Shown: positions 35,512 to 44,700 of the stretch, piece by piece
Position numbering within the stretch: the stretch's first letter is position 1
Layout of the letters: every line of letters starts with the position of its first letter
Assembly (NCBI GenBank): GCA_005792285.1
Contig: SXSI01000008.1
Span: 1 to 47,139, forward strand
Length of the DNA stretch: 47,139 bases
From: Bacteroidota bacterium
GTDB taxonomy: Bacteria > Bacteroidota > Ignavibacteria > UBA10030 > UBA8401
Direction of reading: 5' to 3'
Notes under the pieces: generated by a model
Database searches by the model: none
Seen by the model: the letters and a program-made list of their open reading frames with translations, nothing else
Told to the model about the DNA's origin: nothing
Made by a program: the position numbers and the translations under genes

Positions 35512-36096
35512 TTATTTTATATTTTTATTTTTTTTTGATTTTGATAAAGATTCAATTTCATTTCGCAATTTTTCTACTTCGGAATTTGTTTGTCGCAATC
35601 TTTCGCTAACAAGTTGTGCTAATCTCATTAAAATTTTAGAGCCGAGTTTCGGATTTCGATTTAATAATTCTTCAAGATCTTGTCGGAAAAATCCAATTAT
35701 TTCAGATTTCATAGTTGTAATAACCGAAGCTGAACGAGGAGAATCATCGAGCAAAGAGAGTTCACCAAAACATTCACCAGCTGAAATTGTTGCTAGTTGA
35801 CTTGAACCATTTACTTTACCCATTAACAATACATTTGCTTCACCTTGTTCGATAATATACATCCCCAATCCGGGATCATTTTGGTAGCAAATATATTCTT
35901 TTTCAGTATAAGTTCTTTTGTGAACGATCGAAGTTATTTCTCGAAGTTCATTTACATTTAAAGTTTGAAACAATGGAATAGCAGCAAGTTTTTCTTCTAT
36001 AGTTGTGAGTTTTTTCTTGAAAACTGAAAGTCCCAATAACCCTTTCTCGTCTCTTCGAAAAATATTTTTAATTGATTTTTTTTGTGTTTGCTTCAT
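35512..36096 (-). CDS. Cyclic-nucleotide-binding domain protein without DNA-binding domain
   Basis: 194 residues. Residues 40-150 form a Crp-type cNMP-binding barrel: the phosphate-binding cassette reads GECFGELSLLDDSPRSASV with the conserved Glu and Arg. A basic N-terminus precedes it. The C-terminus is a helix (MRLAQLVSERLRQTNSEVEKLRNE) that ends in lysines, with no winged helix, so it is not a classical Crp/Fnr regulator. It may sense cAMP, cGMP or a cyclic dinucleotide and act by protein contact. It lies between ilvE (11 bases) and the TRL-like lipoprotein (7 bases). Confidence 0.85.
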   Translation of the reverse strand: MKQTQKKSIKNIFRRDEKGLLGLSVFKKKLTTIEEKLAAIPLFQTLNVNELREITSIVHKRTYTEKEYICYQNDPGLGMYIIEQGEANVLLMGKVNGSSQLATISAGECFGELSLLDDSPRSASVITTMKSEIIGFFRQDLEELLNRNPKLGSKILMRLAQLVSERLRQTNSEVEKLRNEIESLSKSKKNKNIK

Positions 36097-36107
36097 TAGA
36101 AAGAATA

Positions 36108-37028
36108 TTATACAAAAGTTAACCAGTTATGTTTGTCATTTCCATTTTCAATTACATCTGTAAAAAGTTGTTGTAATTTTCTTGTAATTGGTCCTGCAAT
36201 CCCATTCCCAATTTGAATTCTATCAACAGACCTAATTGGTGTAACTTCAGTTGCAGTTCCAACAAAGAAAAGTTCATCAGCAACATAAAGCATTTCTCTG
36301 CTAATTATTTTTTCTTCAACTTTAAGACCAACATCATTTGCTAATTCAAAAATTGATGCACGAGTAATTCCTGGAAGAACTGAATCAGTTAAAAGTGGAG
36401 TGTAAAGAATTCCATTACTTACAAGAAAAAGATTTTCGCCACTTCCTTCACTAACATAACCTTGAGTTGTTAATGCAATTCCTTCTTTGTAACCATTTAC
36501 ATAAGCTTCCATTTTAATTAATTGGGAATTCATATAATTTGCGCCAACTTTCGCAAGTGTCGGCATTGTATTTGGAGCAAAACGCGCCCAAGATGAAACA
36601 CAAACATCAACTCCTTTTTCTAAAGAATCAGCACCTAAGTATTTTCCCCATTGAAAAACAATTATAGAAGCGTCAACTGGACAATCTTCGGAAGCTACTC
36701 CAACTCCACCATATCCACGATAAACAATCGGTCTAATATAACACCATGGAAGTCCATTGGCTTTTATCGTATCCAAAACTCCTTGAGTGAATTCTTTTTT
36801 TGTGAAAGGAATTTCGGTCCTATAAATTTTTGTAGAATTATATAATCGATTGATATGTTCATCTAATCGGAAAACAGCTCTTCCCTTTTTTGTATCATAA
36901 CATCGAATTCCTTCGAACCAACTTGAGCCATAATGAACAACATGAGAAAGAATATGAATGTTTGCATCTTTCCAATCAACAAGCTTTCCATTCATCCAAA
37001 TTTTACTAACAGGTGTTACTGGTGCCAT
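36108..37028 (-). CDS. ilvE: Branched-chain-amino-acid aminotransferase
   Basis: 306 residues, PLP fold type IV. It interconverts branched-chain 2-oxo acids and Leu, Ile and Val, using glutamate. Visible motifs: HVVHYGSSWFEGIRCYD near the start, the lysine of SQLIKMEAYVNGYKE as PLP Schiff-base Lys, VSEGSGENLFLVSNG, LPGITRASI and the FVGTATEVTPI phosphate loop. It heads a four-gene run (ilvE, CNB, TRL, fbp). A TAAATTTG box lies 12 bases upstream of the ATG on its strand without an obvious -33 partner. Confidence 0.95.
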   Translation of the reverse strand: MAPVTPVSKIWMNGKLVDWKDANIHILSHVVHYGSSWFEGIRCYDTKKGRAVFRLDEHINRLYNSTKIYRTEIPFTKKEFTQGVLDTIKANGLPWCYIRPIVYRGYGGVGVASEDCPVDASIIVFQWGKYLGADSLEKGVDVCVSSWARFAPNTMPTLAKVGANYMNSQLIKMEAYVNGYKEGIALTTQGYVSEGSGENLFLVSNGILYTPLLTDSVLPGITRASIFELANDVGLKVEEKIISREMLYVADELFFVGTATEVTPIRSVDRIQIGNGIAGPITRKLQQLFTDVIENGNDKHNWLTFV

Positions 37029-37159
37029 AATTTTTTATCCAAATTTATTAAATTAAAAATACATACTTTTGTTAATCTCACTTAGCTAAATAACAAATAA
37101 TTTAGTAAGAAAACTATAAAGTTTATTATAATTTTTCTATCTTATTATAAATCATTTTT

Positions 37160-37447
37160 ATGATACCTCTCATAATATTTTATCTTCATATAGTTGCTGC
37201 ATTATATATTTTGACTTATCAATATCAGAAGGAAAATATTGCTTCTGGCTTTGTTTCATTATCATTCTTTCTCCTAATTTTTTCAGTTGGATGGAGTATT
37301 TGCACATATATTTCAACTTTAATTATTGAACCCGAAGGATTTGGATTTTTTTTAGATAGGAATACTATTTCGTTAATTTTACTTTCAGTAAGTGAAGTAA
37401 CTTTTTATTTTGTTTTTTTCAGAGAAACTACTTCACAACAAAATTAA
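37160..37447 (+). CDS. Small membrane protein of unknown function
   Basis: 95 residues with three probable membrane segments at about 2-19, 29-54 (ASGFVSLSFFLLIFSVGWSIC) and 68-89. No family was recognised. It is transcribed away from ilvE across 131 bases and ends inside the 3' end of the opposing tonB gene (20-base overlap). Small helix-rich proteins of this type are common in the phylum but uncharacterised. Confidence 0.55.
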   Translation: MIPLIIFYLHIVAALYILTYQYQKENIASGFVSLSFFLLIFSVGWSICTYISTLIIEPEGFGFFLDRNTISLILLSVSEVTFYFVFFRETTSQQN

Positions 37448-38207
37448 AAGTAATAATACAAGTTTGATCTTTTTGAGGAAACGAACTTTGAAGTGGTTCA
37501 AATACCCATTGTGCAATCGCGTTTATTGAAACCTGTTCGAGAACAGGATTTTCTTTTTGTAAAGGTTTAGAATCTTTAACAGTTCCATTCGGAGCAACAG
37601 TTACTTTAATTTTAATTTGAGCTTGTTGGCTAACTTTGTCAGGAAATTTTGGTAGCACTTTATTATAAATACTTCTTGTAAAAGTTCCACTCCATTGAAT
37701 ATTGAATCCGACATCTGTTGCACTTTTAGTTGAAATTCCACCTTTGTATGGAGAAGAAACAATATTACTTCCATCTAAATCTTCTCCCGTAATTTCTCCT
37801 TTTATTTTTCCTTTTGTAGTTCCTATTGGATTAGTTAATTCTGACGAAGTTGAGAGATTTTTTTGTTTAGTTACTGTTGGAGAATAATCTTCGGATTCTT
37901 TTTTAGTTGTTGTTGGTGAATTAATTTTTTCTTCATCGCGAACTAAATTACTTCTTTTTGGTAAACTAATAATATTATTTGCTTCAATTTCCTTTTGAGC
38001 AATTCCGGATGCGCCACTTGTTGCGGTACTTAAGGGAATATTTTCATTCAACAATGCTTCGTTAATCGGTCCCCAACTTATTTCAGTAAAATCTGGTGGT
38101 GTTGATTTTACGGAAAATGGTGTAAGAAATGCAAACCAAATCAATAACACGTGTATCACGATTGAAAAAAACCAACCTATTGAAATATATTTTTTTTGTG
38201 AAATCAT
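37428..38207 (-). CDS. TonB-family energy transducer
   Basis: 259 residues. An N-terminal membrane anchor (YISIGWFFSIVIHVLLIWFAFLTPF cut here) precedes a low-complexity Thr/Ser/Lys-rich periplasmic spacer (about 70-165), and a TonB C-terminal domain from about 175: NKVLPKFPDK, QIKIKVTVAPNGTVKDSKPL, SINAIAQWVFEPL. It transmits proton-motive energy from ExbB/ExbD to an outer-membrane partner. It begins at the base right after the exbD stop and is the last gene of the TPR-barrel-SPOR-exbB-exbD-tonB operon. The spacer lacks the Pro-Glu/Pro-Lys repeats of classical TonB. Confidence 0.87.
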   Translation of the reverse strand: MISQKKYISIGWFFSIVIHVLLIWFAFLTPFSVKSTPPDFTEISWGPINEALLNENIPLSTATSGASGIAQKEIEANNIISLPKRSNLVRDEEKINSPTTTKKESEDYSPTVTKQKNLSTSSELTNPIGTTKGKIKGEITGEDLDGSNIVSSPYKGGISTKSATDVGFNIQWSGTFTRSIYNKVLPKFPDKVSQQAQIKIKVTVAPNGTVKDSKPLQKENPVLEQVSINAIAQWVFEPLQSSFPQKDQTCIITFNFVVK

Positions 38208-38624
38208 TTATTGCTCAGATACTACTTCCGGAGGTTCAGTTGCAATCATAAATTTTTTTGCACCAATACCTTTTGCAATATCAATTACTTCTACAGCTTG
38301 TTGCAAACTAACTTCTTTATCAGAATAAATTATTACAACTTGTTGTCTATCTTTATCCAACATTGGAATTAAAAGTTGTGCTAAAGTTTCCTTTGTAACA
38401 GGAACTCTATTCAAAAATAATTCACCGGTTTTTTGGATAACTATTACTGCATGTTGATCTGTTGTTACTTCTCCCTGAATTGCCTCCGGTAATGCAACAT
38501 TAACTCCCGGCAAAGCAACAAATGATGAAGCTAAAAGAAAAAATATCAATAGTTGCATTACAATATCAGATAAAGAGGAATAATTAAATTCCGGGCGAAT
38601 TCTATTTCTTACTTCGAACTTCAT
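38208..38624 (-). CDS. ExbD/TolR-family biopolymer transporter
   Basis: 138 residues. A single membrane segment (SLSDIVMQLLIFFLLASSF) carries the proton-pathway Asp (in SLSD), as in ExbD and TolR. A periplasmic domain follows (NVALPEAI, AVIVIQKTGELFLN, VVIIYSDKEVSLQQAVEVIDIAKGIG broken here). It forms the motor with ExbB/TolQ. It lies 5 bases after exbB and abuts tonB. Whether the system is Tol-like or Exb-like cannot be decided by sequence of this protein alone; the TonB neighbour favours Exb. Confidence 0.92.
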   Translation of the reverse strand: MKFEVRNRIRPEFNYSSLSDIVMQLLIFFLLASSFVALPGVNVALPEAIQGEVTTDQHAVIVIQKTGELFLNRVPVTKETLAQLLIPMLDKDRQQVVIIYSDKEVSLQQAVEVIDIAKGIGAKKFMIATEPPEVVSEQ

Positions 38625-38629
38625 ACTAT

Positions 38630-39316
38630 TTAATTATTTTCTCCGCTTTCAGCGGTATCGTCAAAATAAGTTTTTTGTTCAATAGTGTTTGTTTCAGTTT
38701 TAGTAGAACCACTTAAAACAATTTCAATAAATTCTTCGGTTGTTTTTTCCATTTGAAAAACAATTCTATTTACACGATCGACAAAGTGGTTGTAAAATCC
38801 AAGTGCTGGAATTCCAACAATTAATCCAAATGCAGTTGTTATCATTGCTTCCCAAATTCCGGAAGCCAAATCTGCTGGACTAACATTTCCGCCAAGTTGT
38901 TGAATTGTTTGAAACGCTGCAATCATTCCAGTTACTGTTCCTAAAAATCCAAGCATTGGTCCGATTCCAGAAATATTTGCAAGCACACTTAATCTTTTTT
39001 CAAGAAGAAAAACTTCTTCTTTTCCTGCAATGTGAATTGCTTCCTGAATTGCTGGAAGTCCCATTTTATATTTTGAAATTGCTTTTCCCAAAATCCGTGC
39101 GATTGGTTTTTTTACTGCGATTGTAGCATTTTCCGCTTCTTCAAGATTTCCTCTCATTAATGCAGAACGAATTGAAGAAAGTAAATCGTTTGGATTATAT
39201 TTTGCAAATGAGATTATTAAATATTTTTCAACAATTACCGCAACTGCAATTATTGAACAAAGTAGAATCGGCCACATTACAAGTCCACCTTTGATAAATA
39301 AATCGTATAAGTTCAT
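38630..39316 (-). CDS. MotA/TolQ/ExbB-family proton channel protein
   Basis: 228 residues. Three membrane segments: about 13-36 (LVMWPILLCSIIAVAVIVEK), 103-130 (ISGIGPMLGFLGTVTGMIAA) and 147-172 (IWEAMITTAFGLIVGIPALG). The GxLGTVxGMI and ITTAFGLIVGIPAL motifs are diagnostic of ExbB/TolQ. With the ExbD protein it forms the inner-membrane proton-driven motor. The C-terminus ends in an acidic, Thr-rich tail (about 200-228) that is longer than usual. It is 5 bases upstream of exbD. Confidence 0.93.
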   Translation of the reverse strand: MNLYDLFIKGGLVMWPILLCSIIAVAVIVEKYLIISFAKYNPNDLLSSIRSALMRGNLEEAENATIAVKKPIARILGKAISKYKMGLPAIQEAIHIAGKEEVFLLEKRLSVLANISGIGPMLGFLGTVTGMIAAFQTIQQLGGNVSPADLASGIWEAMITTAFGLIVGIPALGFYNHFVDRVNRIVFQMEKTTEEFIEIVLSGSTKTETNTIEQKTYFDDTAESGENN

Positions 39317-39341
39317 ATTCGTATTATTCCTTTTTTAAAAT

Positions 39342-40001
39342 TTAATTTTCTCTTATGCGGACAACATTATATCCGCTTTCTAAAGTTGGTGCAATTTTTT
39401 CTGCGTAAAGTCGCGCTTCTCTCGATGAATTATATTTTCCAATAAAAACACGATAGCGACCATCTTTACCTTTCACTCTATCTATAAAAGCTGGAATTCC
39501 AGCATTGTTAAAAAGCAAAACTTGTTCTGATGCTTTTATTTGCGTTCCCCAAGAAGAAATTTGGATTGAATAACTTCCAGTTCCCATTGCAACACTTCGA
39601 GCTTTTGATGGAGGTGGTGGTGGAGGTGGCGGAGGTGCTTTTCTAGTTGGTGTATCTGGAGAAGTGGTCCTTCCTTTTTCTGTTATCAATGCAGGTTTTA
39701 AAGTTACACCAGGTTTTACAAGTTCTACTACAGGAGCAGTTGGAACTGCATTTGAATCAGCTACAGCAGTTGTATCTGGAAATTGCATAGCTGGAAATTG
39801 TTTTTTTTCTTCATCAAAAACGCCGAAGAGATATAAAGTCAATCCAATAATTCCCAAACCTAAAACTCCGGCAACACTAATTGCAATTGGAAATGGAAGT
39901 CCAAGAATTTTTTTCTTTCCTGCAATTGGTGGTGCTCCCGGTTTTGCTCCTGGGATTGGTGCTCTTGGTGGTGGTGTTCCTTTTAAATTTAAATTTGGCA
40001 T
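39342..40001 (-). CDS. SPOR-domain membrane protein
   Basis: 219 residues. A Pro/Gly-rich cytoplasmic N-terminus (PPPRAPIPGAKPGAPP) precedes one membrane helix (about 36-58, ISVAGVLGLGIIGLTLYLFG), a periplasmic spacer with a poly-proline run, and a C-terminal SPOR domain from about 145 (GSYSIQISSWGTQIKASE, GIPAFIDRVKGKDGRYRVFIG, YNVVRI). SPOR domains bind denuded glycan strands of peptidoglycan, usually at the division site. A good Shine-Dalgarno site (GGAG) precedes the ATG. It sits between the barrel and exbB genes, which ties the motor to the cell wall. Confidence 0.88.
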   Translation of the reverse strand: MPNLNLKGTPPPRAPIPGAKPGAPPIAGKKKILGLPFPIAISVAGVLGLGIIGLTLYLFGVFDEEKKQFPAMQFPDTTAVADSNAVPTAPVVELVKPGVTLKPALITEKGRTTSPDTPTRKAPPPPPPPPPSKARSVAMGTGSYSIQISSWGTQIKASEQVLLFNNAGIPAFIDRVKGKDGRYRVFIGKYNSSREARLYAEKIAPTLESGYNVVRIREN

Positions 40002-40021
40002 ATTATTCTCCTTTTAGAATC

Positions 40022-41671
40022 TTACCAGCGATATGCTGCTCCAAGTGAAATAAAAATTCCTGGTTCGTTATAACCTTCCCACATTTCATATTTTGAATTT
40101 AGTAAATTTTCCATTCTTAGAACTGCAGTTAAATTATTTAAAATATTATAGTCAATTTTTCCAGATAATTTAAAAATACTTTCCGTCTTTCCATCAGATT
40201 TTTTGAAACCAAATCCTCTCGGAGAAGACAATTGTAAATCAATTGTTGAAGACAAATTTTCAATTATTGGCATTTGATACTTAGCAAGAACTTCCAACAC
40301 AGGAACATACGGAAGGACTTCGAGTGAATCAACTGGAAGATTATATTTCCCTGAAACAATTAAATTATGTTTAAAGTCATTCTGATAAGTTACTGTAGCA
40401 CTTGCAATAATTTCATTTGAATTAAAATATATTGCATCAAACATTTTATTTGTATCGGCTTTGTAAAATGGACGATCTTCTGCAGATCTAAAAGCTATAT
40501 CACTTCGTAATTGTAATTTTTCTGAGAATCTGTATAATCCAGCAACCGATAATTGAATTGGAATCGTCATATGATTTAATGCGGTAAGAGAAGAGACATA
40601 TGGATTTATTTCAAGATAATCTTGAATAGACAATTTTTTTACATCGCGTGAAATTGTAAATGTTAATTGAAGCGGATTTGAGTATTGATAATTAAGTAGA
40701 AAATTTCCACCAAATTGTGATTGAGAATTATTTTGTGTGCCGCGATAAAATATTTCTGTTAATTGTAAAGAGGTATTAATTTCACGATTCCATCGATAAT
40801 CAAAATTTAATCCATTTCGAAAATAATATGACTGATGTCCTTCCCTCATATAAACAGATTGATATTGTGAAAATAATTGGTAAGTAACTGAATTAATTGT
40901 TGTGCTACTTGTTGCCGATAAAGAAAATTTATCTTCCGTGAGATCATTAAAATCACTCATACTTAAAACATTTATCCCGAGTTGTAATTGATAAGAAAGC
41001 GGATTGTTTAACCACGAAGGATTGAATTCCGACTGTAAAATATTTCCGTTGAATGAAAAATTATTTACAGATCTATTTTTACTTGAATCTTTTGAACCGA
41101 ACAAACCATAATTATCAATTCCAATTCCTACTTTAGCTTGTCCGCGGGATTTTACAAGAAAGGATATTGAATTTTCTAAATTTAATAATGAAATATTTCC
41201 GCCAAGTTCGATATTCCCTTTTTGCTTATCTGCATTTGAAACATGACCATTTGTTTGATAAAGCATTCCGTGAAATAAAATTCCGGAGGTTTCATAATTT
41301 TTCCCAAACCAACCTTCAATTGCCGGGGTTGAATAGCTTCCAAAAGAAAGCAAAACTTTTCCACTCATTATTTCTCTTTCACGTTGAAGTTGATGCTGAG
41401 TTTTTTTCTGCTGATCGGTGTTTGGTAATAATGAAATTGGTTTTGTAGTTACTTGATAAATTTTATCTTCATCAGCTAACTGCCGTTCAACTAATTGTGG
41501 TGTAAGATATTCTTCTTTTGTAATTACAAATTCAGGATTATCGATTTTAGGCATTAAAGTATCCTGCGAAGTTGGACCGGTCTCTTTAGTAATTGAAGGA
41601 ACTTCTTTTTCCTGTGCAAAAATATTAGTTACAAAAAATACTACAAAACAAAAAATAATAATGTTTTTCAT
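40022..41671 (-). CDS. Plugless TonB-receptor-like outer-membrane barrel
   Basis: 549 residues. Signal peptide (MKNIIIFCFVVFFVTNIFAQ), then about 100 residues of low-complexity polar sequence instead of a plug domain, then repeated amphipathic strands from about 125 to the end. The C-terminus resembles a TonB-dependent receptor: RMENLLNSKYEMWEGY followed by GIFISLGAAYRW with a terminal aromatic. No TonB box or plug is recognised. It overlaps the TPR gene by one base (TAATG) and is followed by SPOR, exbB, exbD and tonB genes. It is probably a barrel of unknown transport or scaffold role; the plug might be a separate protein. Confidence 0.8.
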   Translation of the reverse strand: MKNIIIFCFVVFFVTNIFAQEKEVPSITKETGPTSQDTLMPKIDNPEFVITKEEYLTPQLVERQLADEDKIYQVTTKPISLLPNTDQQKKTQHQLQREREIMSGKVLLSFGSYSTPAIEGWFGKNYETSGILFHGMLYQTNGHVSNADKQKGNIELGGNISLLNLENSISFLVKSRGQAKVGIGIDNYGLFGSKDSSKNRSVNNFSFNGNILQSEFNPSWLNNPLSYQLQLGINVLSMSDFNDLTEDKFSLSATSSTTINSVTYQLFSQYQSVYMREGHQSYYFRNGLNFDYRWNREINTSLQLTEIFYRGTQNNSQSQFGGNFLLNYQYSNPLQLTFTISRDVKKLSIQDYLEINPYVSSLTALNHMTIPIQLSVAGLYRFSEKLQLRSDIAFRSAEDRPFYKADTNKMFDAIYFNSNEIIASATVTYQNDFKHNLIVSGKYNLPVDSLEVLPYVPVLEVLAKYQMPIIENLSSTIDLQLSSPRGFGFKKSDGKTESIFKLSGKIDYNILNNLTAVLRMENLLNSKYEMWEGYNEPGIFISLGAAYRW

Positions 41672-44600
41672 TATAATTGTTCCAATTCTTTAAGGCGACG
41701 TTTTGCCTCTGTAATTAATCCAAATTCGGTTGTTTGCTTCAGTACAAAATTATATGATTCCTTTGCTTTTATTTTCTGATTTGTTTTTTCGTAACACTCA
41801 CCAAGTTGTAAATAAGATTTTGCAATCCAAATTCCGGAAGCTGGATAAACATATCTCACTCTCATAAATGAAATAATTGCTTCAGTATAATCTGGTGGAT
41901 TTTGTGTTTGATAAATCATACCGATTGAATATTGCGACTCAGCTCCTAATTCATCAGTATGAGAAAGTGCAACAGTTTTAAATAACTCAATTCCTTTATT
42001 AAAATCTTTTCTTTCCGTATAAATTTTTGCTAATTCAACTCTAGATTTATCGCCTGCATTACTTTTTGGATGTTGTGCAATAACCGATGAATATTTATTT
42101 ATTGCATCATCATCTTTTCTTAAAAGTTGAAAAATTATTCCTTGTTGAAATGAAGCTTCCTGTGATTCAAAAGATTTTTGATATTCTCTTTCAATTCGTG
42201 CTAATGTAGTTTGTGCTTCGCTTCTCATTCCTTGTTGAATTTGCGCTAATCCCAATTCAAGAAGTATTCTCGGAGAATATTCATTCGATTTATTTTTTTC
42301 AGAAAGTGGTTTAAGAATATTAATTGCATTCTGCTGTTGATTTATTGTTCTGTATGCTTTTGATAATTTTAATTGTGCATCTATAATTATTTTACTTTTT
42401 GGATAGTCTGTTATTATTTGATTTAAGGTAGTAATAGATTCTGCAACTTTATCATTTGTGAAAAGTAATTCACTCTTCTGTAAAAGTAAATCCGATTTTA
42501 TATTTGATTTTGGGTTGTCAGCAATAAAATTGTCTATTAAAGTAATACTTTGCAATGGCTTCTCTAACAAAACATAGCAATAAACTATTCCACTAAATGC
42601 ATCTAAAATAAATTCTGTTTCAGGAAATTTTGTTATAACAATAGAATATGATTCGATTGCTTTTTCATAATTCCCGGAATTATAATATGCATCGGCTATA
42701 CTATAATATGCTCTCGGTAATAAATCGCTCTTCGAAAATCCTTCTATAAAATTTGAAAATGTTTGAATTGCTTCCGGATATTTTTTCTCTCGGAAATATA
42801 TCCAACCAGTTGTATAAAGTGCATCATCTGCATATTCAGATTGAGCAAACTTGCCCGATAAATCTTTAAATACTTGAATTGCTTTTTGCATATTCCCAAC
42901 TTTATAATACGATTGAGCAAGTTGGTGAATTGCATAATCATTTTCTTTATTTGATGGAAATTTTTTTATTAAGTCAGACAAAGTAGAAACAGCATCAGTA
43001 TATTTTTTAGAATAATAAAACGCATCTGCTAATCGAAGCTGTGCATCATAAACAAGTTCGTGTGTCGGATATTTATTTAATAACGTTTGAAATGTTTGAA
43101 TACTTTGCGCGTAAAGTTTTTGATTATAAAGTGACCATCCCAAACCGTGTAAAGCATCAGGTAATCTTTGATGATTTGGTGATTGTCTAATAAATTCTTT
43201 ATAATTTTTCTCAGCATTCGAGAATTGTTGTAATGCAAAATATGTTTCACTCAACCAAAAAACTGCGTCATGATTTAATGGATATGATTTATACAATACT
43301 ATATAATCTGAAAAAGAATTAATTGCCTCGTTATATTTTTTTGCTTTATAACTACTCCACCCTTTTTGGAAAATAGCTTCGGATTTTAATGTATCATTTG
43401 TGTTTGGTGTAGTTAAAATATTCGAAAATGATTTTTCGGCTTCTTTATAATTTTTCTGTACAAGGTTTATTTCACCAATCATTTTAAAAGTAATTCCACG
43501 AAGAGAACTTGTTTGAAATTTATCAATTAATTTTGAGTACGATTCGAATGATTGTTGATATTTTTTTAAATCAAATAATAATTCTCCGGCATCAAAAAGT
43601 GCGTCATCTGCCAACTCATGTGTTGGGAATTGTGTTGCTACTTTTTGGAAAGTTAAAATTGCATCTTCCTTTTTTTCAATAAGTCGATACGTGTAAGCTA
43701 ATCGATATGTTGCTTCTGTTGCGTATGGAGATTTTTGCTGACTTATTTTGCTGAGCAATTTTATTGCTTCATCATATTCTTTTGTTTGAATAAATGATAG
43801 CGCAAAAGTGTATTGAGATTTATTTATTAATTCATGATCGGGATATTGTTTTTCGAAATTTAATAAATACTTTCTCGCTTCAGGAATTTTTCCAAGTGCA
43901 AGATTCGAAATCCCTTGTAAATACATCATGCTTCCACTTAAAATAGAATTATCAGCTAAATCAATTCCAATTTCTGAAAAGTGTAGCAACACTTCTTCAT
44001 ATCTTTTAAGCGAATACAAAACTTCGCCAATGTGAATTACAACTTTTTGAGTGAGTTCCTTTTTTGATTCATCATTTTTAAAATTTTGTAAATATAATTT
44101 GAAACGTGTTAATGAGTTTTCGAAATTTCCTTGTTTTTCATATAACCAACCGATCGAATAAAATGCATACGGAGATAACGAATGCGTTGTCGAACTATCC
44201 GCACTTATACTGTAAAATAAATGTGCATTTGATAATTGCTGAAGTTGATAAAAACTTTCTCCGCTCCAATATGCAGCTTGTCCAAATAATTTATGAGCTG
44301 GATATTCTTTAGTTAGTCTCGAAAAATATTTTGCAGAATTTTGATATTGATGCAATCCGTAAAATATTTCTCCCATTCTATATAAAGTGTGTGTATGAAT
44401 TTCGTTGTGTTGATATTTTGTATCAATAATTTCAAACCGACGCAGTGCTTGAATTGTATCTGAAGTATTCAAATAAGATTCACCAAGAATAAAAAGTGCA
44501 TCCGTTTGTTTTATCGATGAAGGATATTTTTCGACAAAATATTTTAATTGATCGACTGCCAATTGAAAAAGTTTATCTTGATATAAACCATATCCAAAAG

Positions 44601-44700
44601 CGTAATCTTGTTCTTCTTGAATTGTGTTATCAGCTATTTGTGAATAGCCAAAATTGAAAAGAAGTAGTAAAAGTAATAATTGTTGAGTTATTGTTTTCAA
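41671..44700 (-). CDS. Large exported TPR-repeat protein
   Basis: 1009 residues with a signal peptide (KTITQQLLLLLLLFNFGYSQ). Nearly the whole mature chain is tandem TPR helices of the 34-residue kind, many with YPSS/FPTH-type turns and Y-x-x-A-I-x-x-F motifs (for example KKYPEAIQTFSNFIE and GNYEKAIESYSIVITKFP), about 25 in number by eye. The start is a TTG: the reading frame has no ATG before an in-frame stop upstream, and the TTG opens the signal peptide. It heads the barrel-SPOR-exbB-exbD-tonB operon, and CpoB-like TPR proteins act with Tol/Pal, so a role as periplasmic scaffold for the motor is likely. Confidence 0.85.
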   Translation of the reverse strand: MKTITQQLLLLLLLFNFGYSQIADNTIQEEQDYAFGYGLYQDKLFQLAVDQLKYFVEKYPSSIKQTDALFILGESYLNTSDTIQALRRFEIIDTKYQHNEIHTHTLYRMGEIFYGLHQYQNSAKYFSRLTKEYPAHKLFGQAAYWSGESFYQLQQLSNAHLFYSISADSSTTHSLSPYAFYSIGWLYEKQGNFENSLTRFKLYLQNFKNDESKKELTQKVVIHIGEVLYSLKRYEEVLLHFSEIGIDLADNSILSGSMMYLQGISNLALGKIPEARKYLLNFEKQYPDHELINKSQYTFALSFIQTKEYDEAIKLLSKISQQKSPYATEATYRLAYTYRLIEKKEDAILTFQKVATQFPTHELADDALFDAGELLFDLKKYQQSFESYSKLIDKFQTSSLRGITFKMIGEINLVQKNYKEAEKSFSNILTTPNTNDTLKSEAIFQKGWSSYKAKKYNEAINSFSDYIVLYKSYPLNHDAVFWLSETYFALQQFSNAEKNYKEFIRQSPNHQRLPDALHGLGWSLYNQKLYAQSIQTFQTLLNKYPTHELVYDAQLRLADAFYYSKKYTDAVSTLSDLIKKFPSNKENDYAIHQLAQSYYKVGNMQKAIQVFKDLSGKFAQSEYADDALYTTGWIYFREKKYPEAIQTFSNFIEGFSKSDLLPRAYYSIADAYYNSGNYEKAIESYSIVITKFPETEFILDAFSGIVYCYVLLEKPLQSITLIDNFIADNPKSNIKSDLLLQKSELLFTNDKVAESITTLNQIITDYPKSKIIIDAQLKLSKAYRTINQQQNAINILKPLSEKNKSNEYSPRILLELGLAQIQQGMRSEAQTTLARIEREYQKSFESQEASFQQGIIFQLLRKDDDAINKYSSVIAQHPKSNAGDKSRVELAKIYTERKDFNKGIELFKTVALSHTDELGAESQYSIGMIYQTQNPPDYTEAIISFMRVRYVYPASGIWIAKSYLQLGECYEKTNQKIKAKESYNFVLKQTTEFGLITEAKRRLKELEQL

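Noticed and set aside
39585-39645. A plus-strand gene across the SPOR gene's proline-coding repeat (GGTGGT-type run)
   Set aside because: The run encodes poly-proline on the minus strand inside a clear SPOR-domain gene; the opposite-strand frames are only shadows.
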